From contig CALVIU010000011.1 in assembly GCA_944331835.1 (NCBI GenBank), positions 1 to 36,177 on the forward strand: a stretch of DNA of 36,177 nt. Direction: 5' to 3'. Numbering within the stretch: the stretch's first letter is position 1; every line of letters starts with the position of its first letter. Both the position numbers and the translations under genes were made by a program. Positions 1 through 8,399 of this stretch are shown one piece after another. The DNA comes from an uncultured Bacilli bacterium. Lineage in GTDB: Bacteria > Bacillota_I > Bacilli_A > RF39 > UBA660. Below the pieces are notes generated by a model. That model ran no database searches. It was not told the DNA's origin and was given only the letters and a program-made list of their open reading frames with translations.

Positions 1-142
1 TTTTATGGATTTTATAGGTATATTATACCACGAGTTCTTTCTTTTTTTGTGCATTCCGATAAATTTGGACTCTGTCATGCTAAAGATAATATTGATTTTT
101 GACTTAAAATAATTTAAAATAATAACCGATTTTGTGAAGTGT

Positions 143-171
143 TTGACTTTTAAAAACACAGTACTTAGATT
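143..171 (+). promoter_or_regulatory. Candidate sigma-A promoter upstream of the truncated transporter gene
   Basis: TTGACT at 143-148 and TAGATT at 166-171 are separated by 17 bases. The predicted start falls at the beginning of the 177-209 hairpin, so a transcript from here would have to read through a terminator-like structure. It may equally be a chance match in AT-rich DNA. Confidence 0.35.
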
Positions 172-176
172 TTATA

Positions 177-214
177 AGAGAACAAGTAAACACTTTTGCA
201 TTGTTCTCTTTTTG
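177..214 (+). terminator. Rho-independent terminator-like hairpin
   Basis: A perfect 9-bp stem (177-185 with 201-209, AGAGAACAA/TTGTTCTCT) is followed by a T-rich tract. It most likely ends the transcript of the gene lying before the window. It could also act as an attenuator for the gene starting at 242, but no preQ1-riboswitch consensus is visible in front of it. Confidence 0.6.
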
Positions 215-241
215 TTTTAAAGGTAAAGGAGTGATGTTCTA

Positions 242-613
242 ATGTTAAAAAGCAAACAAAATCAATTTTCAGAATTGTTTTTGTTTTTTTCTATTGTTTT
301 TGTAGTTTGTTTATTATTGTCGAATATTTTAGCAACAAAATTATTGAGAATAGGTAATTATTTTGTTACTGCAGGAGTAATTGTTTTTCCAATTTCTTAT
401 ATTATTAATGATATTTTTTCTGAGGTTTATGGTTACATCAAAACCAAAAAAGTAATAATTTTTGGCTTTATTATGAACATTTTCATGGTAATTATATTTA
501 GTATAGCTATTGCTTTACCAGCTCCAGTTTGGTATGAAAATGGAAATGCATTTGAAATAATTTTAGGCTCTACTCCTAGAAATTGTATTGCAAGTTTATT
601 AGCATATTTATAA
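242..613 (+). pseudogene. Truncated queuosine precursor transporter (YhhQ/VUT family)
   Basis: The 123-residue product matches the N-terminal half of the YhhQ/VUT (DUF165) family of queuosine-precursor importers, which are normally about 210-230 residues with six membrane helices. Visible are helices at about residues 12-32, 39-57 and 73-93, the family-like segment ISYIINDIFSEVYGY and a segment starting LGSTPR. The frame then stops at TAA in what should be the fourth helix (ASLLAYL), and nothing resembling the remaining helices follows before the next gene at 665. The start has a good site (AAAGGAGTG, 8 bases upstream). I infer a 3' deletion that leaves a non-functional remnant. Whether a full copy exists elsewhere cannot be seen. 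Confidence 0.8.
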
Positions 614-664
614 TAAGAAAAAGTGTATAATCAGAATATAATGATGTAGAGAGGAAGATTAATT

Positions 665-1201
665 ATGCAAAAATTGTATATTGTTCGTCATGGAAAAACG
701 GATTGGAATGTTCGAGGGCTTATGCAAGGATCTATTGATATCTCTTTAAATGAAGAAGGAATAGAACAGGCCAAAGAATTGGCTAAAATGATAGATTTAT
801 CTAAAATTGATATTTGTATATGTTCTCCGCTAAAGAGAGCAAAAGAAACTGCAGAGTTAATTGTTGGCAATAAGAAAAAAATCATTTATGATGAATTATT
901 GCTGGAAAGAGGATTTGGAGATTATGAAGGCAAGAAAGTGGATTTTGATTTAATTTTTAAACAATGGGATTATAAACTAAATGATAAAGAAGGTAATATA
1001 GAAAGTATTAGAGATTGTTTGTCAAGAGCAAAACAATTTTTGGATAAAGTAAAAAAGGAATATCCAGATAAAAGTATATTGGTTGTTTCTCATGGAAGTT
1101 TTATAAAAGCACTTCATTTTAATATTATTGGGTATGATGAAAATACGGATTTTTTGTCATTTAATCCTCAAAATACTACTTTATATGAATATGATATTTA
1201 A
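665..1201 (+). CDS. Histidine phosphatase family protein (phosphoglycerate mutase-like)
   Basis: A 178-residue cytoplasmic protein of the histidine phosphatase superfamily (PhoE/GpmB/CobC-like branch). The N-terminal motif IVRHGKTDWN (residues 5-14) carries the phosphorylated histidine and arginine. The second arginine lies in CSPLKRAKETAE, the catalytic acid in LLERGFGDYEG, and the second histidine in VVSHGSFIKAL near residue 143. All catalytic positions are present and the length is normal for the small bacterial members. These enzymes dephosphorylate small phospho-metabolites, and the substrate cannot be told from sequence. A ribosome site (AGAGGAAG) precedes ATG at 665. It follows the broken transporter gene by 50 bases and is probably transcribed alone. 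Confidence 0.85.
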   Translation: MQKLYIVRHGKTDWNVRGLMQGSIDISLNEEGIEQAKELAKMIDLSKIDICICSPLKRAKETAELIVGNKKKIIYDELLLERGFGDYEGKKVDFDLIFKQWDYKLNDKEGNIESIRDCLSRAKQFLDKVKKEYPDKSILVVSHGSFIKALHFNIIGYDENTDFLSFNPQNTTLYEYDI

Positions 1202-1432
1202 AATTTAATTTCTAATTTTGTTATAAATAGTCGTTGTAAATTTATGTGATATAATGTTTGTGGATAGAAATTTTAAAATGATGTCGTAAAATTATCGCAA
1301 ATTTTGTAAAATTCTATTTGAATTTATTTAAAATATTAAGAAAATGAAGTTTGGCATCCTTTAAAAATCAAGCCATTTTTTAAGAAAATAAAGCGTTTTT
1401 AAAAAAGAAATTGATATTTGAAATTTTTAACT

Positions 1433-1482
1433 AACTTCTCCTAAGGGTTAGAGTGGAGGTTCGATTCCTCTCGAGGACGCCA
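1433..1482 (+). pseudogene. 3' half of tRNA-Arg(CCT), probable att-site remnant
   Basis: Bases 1433-1449 form an anticodon arm (AACTT/GGGTT stem, 7-base loop with anticodon CCT at 1440-1442). Bases 1455-1471 form a T arm (GGAGG, loop TTCGATT, CCTCT). Bases 1472-1478 are a 3' acceptor strand, followed by G1479 and an encoded CCA at 1480-1482. The matching 5' acceptor strand (GTCCTCG) and the D arm are absent upstream, where the sequence is plain AT-rich DNA. A 3' tRNA half starting at the anticodon arm is the usual duplicated core left by tyrosine-recombinase elements that insert into tRNA genes. Which side held the element cannot be decided here. Confidence 0.8.
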
Positions 1483-1705
1483 TTTTAGATGATTTATGAA
1501 AGTATTTAATTTTAACAATAAAATTTATAATGAAAATCTTTAGTAGACTTTTTTTGTATTCCTTTAAATTATTTGCTTTTATGTTCTGATAATTTCATTT
1601 TTTGTAAATTAAAATTAATATTCATAGGTAATAATTATATTTTAAAAAAATTCAATAAAAAACTTTGGAAATTATTCAATATATCTTATTTTGTTTTGAA
1701 AACTA

Positions 1706-1714
1706 TGGTATAAT
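1706..1714 (+). promoter_or_regulatory. Extended -10 promoter candidate for the VWA protein gene
   Basis: TGG followed by TATAAT (1709-1714) forms an extended -10 element. The hexamer 17 bases upstream is only a weak -35. The leader to the start codon at 1906 would be about 185 bases long. Confidence 0.4.
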
Positions 1715-1905
1715 GATAAAGAATAGTAGTAATTTGTTGATTTGATATTCTTTGATTTAAATAATAGAAGCATTTAAATTTAAGCGCTTTTAGTTATCAT
1801 CAGTTATATCTAGAATAATTTTAATTACGGTTCATTATATAAAGGTTTGATAGACGAAATTAAACCTATAATAAAATATATGTAGTAAAAGAGGAGAAAT
1901 TAATT

Positions 1906-4680
1906 ATGTATTGTCCAAATTGCGGTAATAAATTAAATGGTAACGAGACTTTTTGCTCTAATTGTGGCTCCAAAGTGGTGGTAAAAGAAGACCAAAATGG
2001 TGTCATTTTATCAGAAACAATATCTAAAAAAAACTCAAACTTTTTTAAGTTAATCATCCAAAATGTCAAAAAATTTATTATCAAACACCAAAAAAAATCA
2101 GCCGCTATTTTAAGCTGCATTGTTGTATTAATTGTTAGTGTTATATTATTTAATAATTTTTATGGATTTGATAAATTAAGTTGGAACGAAGAATACTCTG
2201 ATTATAAGTTGGATTATATAGCACCAACTAATATAAAATTAGGTATTAATTTTGAAAATGAAGATAAAGTCGATGAAATAAAATATGAAGTTACTTGTGG
2301 TGAAGTAAAAAATGATGGCTTAGAAATAGATTGGAATTTAACTGAAGCAACAGGCAAATGTAAAATAACTGCTTCGTATAAAGCGAAAAATATAAGTAAA
2401 GAGTTTACTATTATTAATTTTAATACTACTGAAGCTGAATTAGCTTTAGATTATGAAATAGATTTAGATTCTAACGAAGATTTAGATTTGGATAGCTTAA
2501 CCAATAGCCAAGAAAAAGAATATAATACAAATCCACTTCTTTCCGATACTGATATGGATGGATTAGATGATTATTATGAAATTTTTACAAGTAAAACAGA
2601 TCCAACAAAAGCAGATACAGATGAAGATGGCTTAAGTGATTATGATGAAATAGAATTAGGTCTTGACCCTTTAAAATCTGATTCAAAAGGTGATGGTGTA
2701 AAAGATGGTGAACGAATTTTAAATTATAGCTATTCATCCGACAATTTAAAATTATCAATTGCTGGAAGCGGAAATATTGCTAGTACAATTGTTGAAGTTA
2801 ATTCAAATACTAAAATTAGTGGTAAAGATGGTCTACTAGATAACTTATACACATTTTATACGGATGGTAAAATAACTGAAGCTATTGTTAATATTACTTA
2901 TACTGATGAAGAACTTGAAGAGTATGGCTTAAGCGAAGATAACTTATCAATATATTACTATAATGAAAAAGAAAGTGAATATGAAAAAATAAATACAACT
3001 GTTGATAAAGAAAACAATACTTTAACTGCAACTTTAACACATTTTTCTAATTATGTAGTAGGAGATAGTACAGTTATGAAAGAAACATCTATAAATGAAA
3101 TATTATTTGTTCTTGATAACTCATGGAGTATGTATAGTATTGAACAGTATGAAGAGTTCACAGGTGAAGAATATACTAGTGATGATTCTCTTATTGAATC
3201 TGATGTTGAAGGCCTAAGATTTACTTTAACAAGTGAATTAATTACAAAATTAGATAAAAAAAATTATAAAATGGGATTATCAGAATTTAGAAGAGATTAT
3301 AAAAATGCTCTTGAAATTGGTAGTTCAGCTGAATCATTAAAAGATAAATTAAGTACAATGAAAGGAAACTTTATTACTAATTATGCTGGAACGAATATTA
3401 GCAATGCTTTAACTAATGGTATTCGTGAATTTTCAAAAGATGGTGATAATAAATACATTGTTATTTTAACTGACGGTCAAGATTCATCGTTAAAAAATAA
3501 TGCTGAAAGAATAATTGAACGTGCCATTGAAAATGATGTTAAAATTTGTTCAATTGGTTTTGGTGAAGGATCTGACAATGTCGAGTTGGCTAATATATCA
3601 AATAGTACAGGTTGTAAATTTTATTCATCAAGTAATGTTGATGGCTTAACTGAATTATTTGAAAATATCAGTTCAGAGTTAAATGATGATTTAGTTGATA
3701 TAGATGATGATGGTGAAACTGATGGAATCCTTCTTGCAGACAGTGGCTTTATAGTTAATCGAGATGGCTTTTCTTTTGCTAATTATGGAAGTAATTTATC
3801 AACTGGAGGTCATTGTTATGGGATGGCCACTTTTGCTCAGTTATATTACAAAAAGCTGTTACCACTTCGTATGGATTCTATAACATCTGGTGATGAAACG
3901 TCATATTATTATAATTTAAATAACACATATTTTGATGATTACGTTAATTTATATGATTATAAGTTGCAAACCAATGCCTTAAAGTATACTTTTGGTTTTG
4001 ATTATTTTGGAGAAGAAACTCCATCTGATTTAAGAACTTTAGATGGAACAACCCTTGCTATAAGCCCTAAATATAAAACGGAATTAAATAATTCTGGTAT
4101 ATATGATATTATAACGGCAGAAACTAGTTTATCAAAAGAAGAACAAATTAAAAGATGGGGAGTGAATTACGAAACATCTGAAAGTGCTTATTTGAATGAA
4201 GATAAAATGCAGACAAGTAGTAATATTAAAAATGATGATGTTCAATTACTTAATGCAATCTATACTGGATTTATTAGACAATTCTCAACTACCACATATT
4301 CATCTGGAACGAATTTTATATTATGGTTGCGAAATGTCATTGGAACATCAAGCACGGATTATACTGGCGCAGAAGGATTTGTTAATATTTTAAAGACAAG
4401 ATTAAATGATAAGGATGTTCCGGTTATTACATCTGACTATAGTGGGGGATTGCACGCCATAAATGCGATAAGTTTAGTTCAAGATATTGAAAACCCAAAT
4501 TATTATTATATTGGAGTTTATGATAATAATTATCCAGGTGAAAAAAGATACGTTGAAATCAAATGTAATAAAGATACTTGTTTAACTGTTGCTAATGAAT
4601 ATTATGCTAATTCAAATCAACCAATTACAGTTACGCCATCTCTTGAATATGATTTAGAATATTACAATATTAATAACTAA
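1906..4680 (+). CDS. Membrane-anchored zinc-ribbon / Ca-repeat / VWA / papain-like protein
   Basis: A 924-residue modular protein. An N-terminal zinc ribbon (C3, C6, C17, C20) should be cytoplasmic and is followed by one membrane helix (about 65-83). The exterior part has a small beta-like domain, thrombospondin-type-3-like Asp-rich calcium repeats (about 186-270, with DTDMDGLDD and DTDEDGLSD), and a von Willebrand A domain (about 397-595). The VWA metal site is complete: D404, S406, S408, T496 and D523. The C-terminal third has GGHCYGM with C637, H850 in a GLHA motif, and a VYDNNYPG strand (873-878). I read this as a papain-fold cysteine peptidase with a Cys-His-Asp/Asn set. The start has a good site (AGAGGAG). 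It heads a cluster with the zinc-ribbon membrane gene 13 bases downstream. A role in adhesion or surface processing is inferred; the domain calls are firm except the peptidase. Confidence 0.8.
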   Translation: MYCPNCGNKLNGNETFCSNCGSKVVVKEDQNGVILSETISKKNSNFFKLIIQNVKKFIIKHQKKSAAILSCIVVLIVSVILFNNFYGFDKLSWNEEYSDYKLDYIAPTNIKLGINFENEDKVDEIKYEVTCGEVKNDGLEIDWNLTEATGKCKITASYKAKNISKEFTIINFNTTEAELALDYEIDLDSNEDLDLDSLTNSQEKEYNTNPLLSDTDMDGLDDYYEIFTSKTDPTKADTDEDGLSDYDEIELGLDPLKSDSKGDGVKDGERILNYSYSSDNLKLSIAGSGNIASTIVEVNSNTKISGKDGLLDNLYTFYTDGKITEAIVNITYTDEELEEYGLSEDNLSIYYYNEKESEYEKINTTVDKENNTLTATLTHFSNYVVGDSTVMKETSINEILFVLDNSWSMYSIEQYEEFTGEEYTSDDSLIESDVEGLRFTLTSELITKLDKKNYKMGLSEFRRDYKNALEIGSSAESLKDKLSTMKGNFITNYAGTNISNALTNGIREFSKDGDNKYIVILTDGQDSSLKNNAERIIERAIENDVKICSIGFGEGSDNVELANISNSTGCKFYSSSNVDGLTELFENISSELNDDLVDIDDDGETDGILLADSGFIVNRDGFSFANYGSNLSTGGHCYGMATFAQLYYKKLLPLRMDSITSGDETSYYYNLNNTYFDDYVNLYDYKLQTNALKYTFGFDYFGEETPSDLRTLDGTTLAISPKYKTELNNSGIYDIITAETSLSKEEQIKRWGVNYETSESAYLNEDKMQTSSNIKNDDVQLLNAIYTGFIRQFSTTTYSSGTNFILWLRNVIGTSSTDYTGAEGFVNILKTRLNDKDVPVITSDYSGGLHAINAISLVQDIENPNYYYIGVYDNNYPGEKRYVEIKCNKDTCLTVANEYYANSNQPITVTPSLEYDLEYYNINN

Positions 4681-4693
4681 AATGGTGATGTAT

Positions 4694-5269
4694 ATGAAAA
4701 ACAATTTATTATTTAAAATATTAGCAAGTTTACCAATTATTTTATTGATGTTATATTTTATTCCTTTTTTGGGTATTATTTTAATTTTATTTAGGTTTTT
4801 TGTATATAGTAATAAAAAAATATCAACTTCGATATATATTACTTTGGTTGGTATTTTAATATTAATTCCTAAAATAATTTATTTTATATTAGGTATATTT
4901 AAGATTGATATAAATACAATACCTTATTTACAAGATGTTTTAAATTCTGATTTGTATAATATCAATTTTATTAATTATAGTAAACTTTTAATTTGTATAG
5001 GCATTATATTTTTGATTATTTCTTTTGCTTTAACAGCTATTTTTAATAAACTAAATATTGGTATCTTAAATTATATCAGCAAGCAAGAAAAAATTGATAC
5101 TAAAATATCAAGAGAAAATGATATGAAAATAAAAATCAAACAAGAAAAAGCCAAAAATACTAGTTATGTTAAATGTCCATACTGTGGGTCAGATAATCTT
5201 TTAAGCGAAAAGTTTGGTATTTGCCAATATTGTCGAAGAAAAATTGAAAATAAAAATTATAAATGTTAG
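4694..5269 (+). CDS. Multi-pass membrane protein with C-terminal zinc ribbon
   Basis: An unrecognised protein of 191 residues. I start it at ATG 4694 because GGTGAT lies 4 bases upstream, the ribosome site seen on many genes here; an in-frame ATG at 4682 has none. It has three or four hydrophobic segments (two close together near the N-terminus, one near residues 42-64, one near 98-118), then a basic, probably coiled linker. A C-terminal zinc ribbon has two CxxC pairs (CPYCGSDN and CQYCRRK). Zinc ribbons on both this and the preceding surface protein suggest the two interact or share a partner on the cytoplasmic side, but that is inference. It overlaps the next reading frame by 7 bases. Confidence 0.7.
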   Translation: MKNNLLFKILASLPIILLMLYFIPFLGIILILFRFFVYSNKKISTSIYITLVGILILIPKIIYFILGIFKIDINTIPYLQDVLNSDLYNINFINYSKLLICIGIIFLIISFALTAIFNKLNIGILNYISKQEKIDTKISRENDMKIKIKQEKAKNTSYVKCPYCGSDNLLSEKFGICQYCRRKIENKNYKC

Positions 5270-5814
5270 ATAACTATTCACATCTAATAATTGGGATAAA
5301 ACGGCAAATTTATGACGGAGAGTCTTTAGTGGACTTTTTTTCTTTTTGCATAAAAAAGAAAAAAAGGTTAATATTGAAATTACCCACTGTTTTATATGCG
5401 GCTATTCTTTATAAATTAAATAGACTTTCAATCGAAAAATTATATTACTTGGTTAGTAAATTATCCAAAGTAGCCCTCAATAATAAAACTAATATCGATA
5501 ATTTTGTTAATGAATTTTGGGTATTAAATAAACATAAGTTGCAAAAAGACTTCTTAGATATGATTAATCCAGAAGACATAATTATTACAGCCTCTCCAGA
5601 TATTTTAATTAAAGATATAGTCCAAGAACTAAAAACTAAAAATATTATTAGTTCTATATTTAATACTGATACTGGAAAAATTGAATTTTTATGCTTTAGA
5701 GAAAATAAAGTAAAAGTTTTTAAAGAAAAATATCCAACAGCTTTTATTGATGAATTTTACACAGATTCTTACAGTGATTTGCCTTTAATGAAAATAGCCA
5801 AAAAACTTATCTAG
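5263..5814 (+). pseudogene. HAD-IB family phosphatase lacking motif I (N-terminal frameshift)
   Basis: From residue about 16 onward the 183-residue frame reads like the phosphoserine-phosphatase-type HAD proteins of Firmicutes. It has YDGESLVDFFSFCIKKKK, motif II in IIITASPD, the motif III lysine in ENKVKVF, and motif IV in FYTDSYSDLP. The nucleophile motif DxDxT should come directly before YDGES, but in this frame those codons read IIGIKRQ. In the +2 frame the same bases (5289-5303) read NWDKT, and one extra base in 5304-5307 would separate the two frames. I infer a single-base frameshift and a degraded first aspartate, so the product is probably catalytically dead. Length and order otherwise fit the family. 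Confidence 0.65.
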
Positions 5815-5849
5815 TCAAAAAGAATAATCCTCCAGAACTTATTAAACTT

Positions 5850-5886
5850 AAGAGAGCAAGTAACAATTGCTCTCTTATTTTTTTTA
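5850..5886 (+). terminator. Rho-independent terminator after the VWA cluster
   Basis: A perfect 10-bp stem (5850-5859 with 5867-5876, AAGAGAGCAA/TTGCTCTCTT) and 7-base loop are followed by an A and a run of T. It closes the 1906-5814 gene cluster. Confidence 0.9.
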
Positions 5887-5927
5887 ATTTATGCTAATAT
5901 ATAAATTATAAGCAGAAAGGAGGTAAC

Positions 5928-6407
5928 GTGAGTAAAAAAGGTATTATATTTATAATTGTATTTGTAATAGTTGCAGTATTGGTTGGTACATTGGTTTATA
6001 CTTTAATAAACGAAGATAATAAAAATGATGTAATCGAAGAAGGTTATACAATATATTATCTCGATAAAGCCAAAGTATCAAATGCTAATAATCTATCACT
6101 AAAAGAAGAAGATTTAATTAATGTATTTATTAATGCTAGTGATTTTAATGATTCCGAGTTGCAAAATGCACTAGTAGAGAATGTTAAAGTATACGCATTA
6201 ATGGATGATTCGGGAAAAAGTGTTAGCTATGACAATTGTACAAATATAGTATTATATATTCCAACGAAATTATATTCAACATTTACAAAACTATCAGCAA
6301 TTAATACTTTAACATATAATTTAAAGGCTAGTGAATCTAGTGATACTGAATTAAAAGTAAATGATACTTTAACTGACAAATTAGAAAGTAATTATGGATT
6401 AGATTAG
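5928..6407 (+). CDS. Small membrane-anchored hypothetical protein
   Basis: A 159-residue protein starting at GTG 5928, fixed by a very strong AAAGGAGG four bases upstream. A short basic N-terminus and one hydrophobic helix (about residues 5-26) form an uncleaved signal anchor. The remaining 130 residues are polar, rich in Asn, Asp and Lys, and predicted to lie outside the cell. I recognise no domain. It sits alone between a terminator and the XRE regulator gene, in the same direction. Function unknown. Confidence 0.65.
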   Translation: MSKKGIIFIIVFVIVAVLVGTLVYTLINEDNKNDVIEEGYTIYYLDKAKVSNANNLSLKEEDLINVFINASDFNDSELQNALVENVKVYALMDDSGKSVSYDNCTNIVLYIPTKLYSTFTKLSAINTLTYNLKASESSDTELKVNDTLTDKLESNYGLD

Positions 6408-6455
6408 AGAGTAGTAATTTCAAGTAATTGAACACTATTCTTTTTTTTGAAATTA

Positions 6456-6464
6456 TGTTATAGT
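6456..6464 (+). promoter_or_regulatory. Extended -10 element before the XRE gene
   Basis: TGT followed by TATAGT (6459-6464) forms an extended -10. The -35 region is weak, as expected for this promoter class or for a regulated promoter. Confidence 0.35.
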
Positions 6465-6506
6465 AATTTTGTTAAAACTTTAATATTTGTTTCAGGAGGT
6501 ATTACG

Positions 6507-7616
6507 TTGAAAAGAGATTTAGGAAAATTAATAATAGATGCAAGAAAACAGAAAAGCATAAGTCAAGAAGAATTAGCCCATATGCTTCATGTGTCTCGTC
6601 AAACAGTAAGTTCATGGGAATTAGGTAAAACTGAGCCAGGGGCAAACATAACATTTAATTTATGTAAAATATTAGATATAGATATAAAAAATTTCATTGA
6701 AAATGGAAATGCCCTTAATGAAATTGTTAATCTTGAAAAGAAAAAAGTTAAAAGCAAATTTTTATTTTTGATTATTTCGATAGTGTTACTATTTATTATT
6801 TCTTTTATTATTTTAATTACTACTTTTAATAGTAATAAATTTAAAGTGTATAAAGTAGATGTAGAATCTAATGATTTTCAGCTAGACGATAGTATCTTAA
6901 TTTTATCAAAAGTTAATAACTATTTTAATTTGGGAACTCTTACAACTAGCATTGAATCAATTAAAGATGTTAAAGAATGTTATTTGAAAATTTATGAACA
7001 AACTGATAAAACAGAAAAAGTAATATTAGAAACATTTTATGATAATAACATAATCATTAATGAAGATTATGGATATAATGAATATTTTAATGATTTAGAT
7101 ACTAATATAGATAATTTATATATAGATATATCATATATCGAAAATAACGAAATAATAACTATAACTTTAAAAATTGTTTTAGAAGAGATAATGGAAAATG
7201 ATATTTGGTTATATTTAAAACATCATACAATAGGATATAATATTAGCGAAAAAGAAACAATGGAAGTCAAAACTAAAAATATAACAATTGATTCTTTAGT
7301 TAGTAATGGATATGTTTATAGTGATGATTGGGCTTATGAAAAAAGTAATAAATTAGATGGGTTTATGTATAATTTGCTAACTCAAAAATTACATTATTAT
7401 AATAGAAATAACAATGTTTCAATAGATATAGACTATTATTACGATAAAAATTATGCAAGCGTATCAGTATTTGATAATAATATTTCTAAGTATATTGAGT
7501 TATTTGATTATTATTATAATCAAGAAGAAAAATTGTTGTGCATTAAAGGAAACTGCAATAATTATCAAGATTATTTGCAAGTTATAGAAAATGAGTTAAA
7601 AAAAATAGAAATGTAA
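6507..7616 (+). CDS. XRE-family regulator with membrane anchor and exterior domain
   Basis: I start the gene at TTG 6507 because AGGAGG (6494-6499) lies 7 bases upstream; the longer frame from 6447 has no ribosome site. That gives 369 residues. Residues about 5-60 are a Cro/CI-type helix-turn-helix with the usual ISQEELAHMLHVSRQTVSSWE pattern split over helices 2 and 3. A charged linker leads to one membrane helix (about 79-102). About 260 polar residues then follow outside the cell, rich in Asp, Asn and Tyr and without a domain I know. The layout suggests a one-component sensor that detects an exterior signal and binds DNA. Its neighbours, a secreted protein and an ABC exporter, are natural targets. 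No ligand can be inferred. Confidence 0.8.
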   Translation: MKRDLGKLIIDARKQKSISQEELAHMLHVSRQTVSSWELGKTEPGANITFNLCKILDIDIKNFIENGNALNEIVNLEKKKVKSKFLFLIISIVLLFIISFIILITTFNSNKFKVYKVDVESNDFQLDDSILILSKVNNYFNLGTLTTSIESIKDVKECYLKIYEQTDKTEKVILETFYDNNIIINEDYGYNEYFNDLDTNIDNLYIDISYIENNEIITITLKIVLEEIMENDIWLYLKHHTIGYNISEKETMEVKTKNITIDSLVSNGYVYSDDWAYEKSNKLDGFMYNLLTQKLHYYNRNNNVSIDIDYYYDKNYASVSVFDNNISKYIELFDYYYNQEEKLLCIKGNCNNYQDYLQVIENELKKIEM

Positions 7617-7619
7617 AAG

Positions 7620-7659
7620 AAATTTGACATTAAAAATAATGCTAATGTCAAATTTTTTT
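7620..7659 (+). terminator. Rho-independent terminator after the XRE gene
   Basis: A perfect 13-bp stem (7620-7632 with 7643-7655) has a 10-base loop and a T run. It separates the regulator transcript from the secreted-protein/ABC operon. Confidence 0.9.
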
Positions 7660-7718
7660 GCTTTACTTGATTTAATTTTAATGTTACAGTTAAATCAGAA
7701 AAGAGAGGTTTTATAATC

Positions 7719-8384
7719 GTGAAAAAATGTTTGTTAATTCTTTTGTTAATGTTAATTATACCTAACGTTGTAAGTGCTGATAATATAGATATAAAATATT
7801 ATAAAACAATAATAGATAAAATAAATAATACTAGCTATACATCAGAAATTACTCAAGATGAATATGATAATATAAAAGAAATTTCTTTATTTTCAACTTA
7901 TCATGAAACTGAATATAAAAAAATATTAATAGAAGATATTGCTGGAGAAATTTTTATGCAGGTAGATTGGAAAAAAAATCCGGCGGTGAGATCATATGAT
8001 GTAATAGCATTGCGTGGCGTTGGAGTTACATTTGATTATGATTCTATTAATGGAAATCAGCAATATACTATAAATGGTAACATGTCTAAAATTAATTATG
8101 ATAGCACAACTGAAAATGTTAAATTGTTTTCAAATGGATTTGGAATATCAATGAATTTAGTAAATGGAGCATCGAACTACAGTTTATCACTTAATATTAA
8201 TTATTTTAAGGACATTAATAATGCTACCATTTATGGTTCTTACCAACATGCTCAAAGAAATATAACTTTAAGTCAATCACAGGATTATGATATTTCTGCA
8301 AATGGATTAGGTGGAGTGATAGATTTTAATGGTTCGGTTAGATCATATTTTGATGGAATGGGTGGAGTAAGTATAACAGTATAG
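7719..8384 (+). CDS. Secreted hypothetical protein ahead of an ABC transporter
   Basis: A 221-residue protein starting at GTG 7719, with AGAGAGG about 9 bases upstream. Residues 1-20 form a cleavable signal peptide (MKK, Leu-rich core, VVSA then DN). The mature part is Asn/Ser/Tyr-rich, ends in a glycine-rich FDGMGGVSITV and looks like beta-sheet; no cysteines are seen in it. I do not recognise the family. It lies 15 bases ahead of the ABC ATPase gene in the same operon, so it may be the exported or sensed partner of that transporter. The arrangement resembles bacteriocin or lantibiotic-immunity cassettes, but no bacteriocin motif is visible. Confidence 0.65.
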   Translation: MKKCLLILLLMLIIPNVVSADNIDIKYYKTIIDKINNTSYTSEITQDEYDNIKEISLFSTYHETEYKKILIEDIAGEIFMQVDWKKNPAVRSYDVIALRGVGVTFDYDSINGNQQYTINGNMSKINYDSTTENVKLFSNGFGISMNLVNGASNYSLSLNINYFKDINNATIYGSYQHAQRNITLSQSQDYDISANGLGGVIDFNGSVRSYFDGMGGVSITV

Positions 8385-8399
8385 AAGTAGGAGAAGTAT

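Larger units (their letters stand above)
1202..1905. other. Gene-poor 0.7-kb region with a tRNA remnant
   Basis: No open frame here has a ribosome site or looks protein-like. The stretch is extremely AT-rich and holds one extended -10-like element (TGATATAAT near 1248-1256), the 3' half of a tRNA at 1433-1482 and a promoter candidate near 1706-1714 for the gene at 1906. The rest shows nothing I can name. This looks like a scar between two formerly unrelated segments. Confidence 0.6.

Noticed and set aside
60..241. preQ1 riboswitch upstream of the queuosine transporter remnant
   Set aside because: Expected because the family is often preQ1-controlled, but neither the A-rich tail nor the short C-rich loop of preQ1 aptamers can be found; only a plain terminator hairpin is seen.
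1426..1482. Complete tRNA gene
   Set aside because: The 5' acceptor strand and D arm are not present within 100 bases upstream, so only the 3' half can be claimed.
5263..5330. Programmed ribosomal frameshift in the HAD gene
   Set aside because: No slippery heptamer or downstream structure is visible, and the upstream frame has a stop at 5271-5273 and no start.
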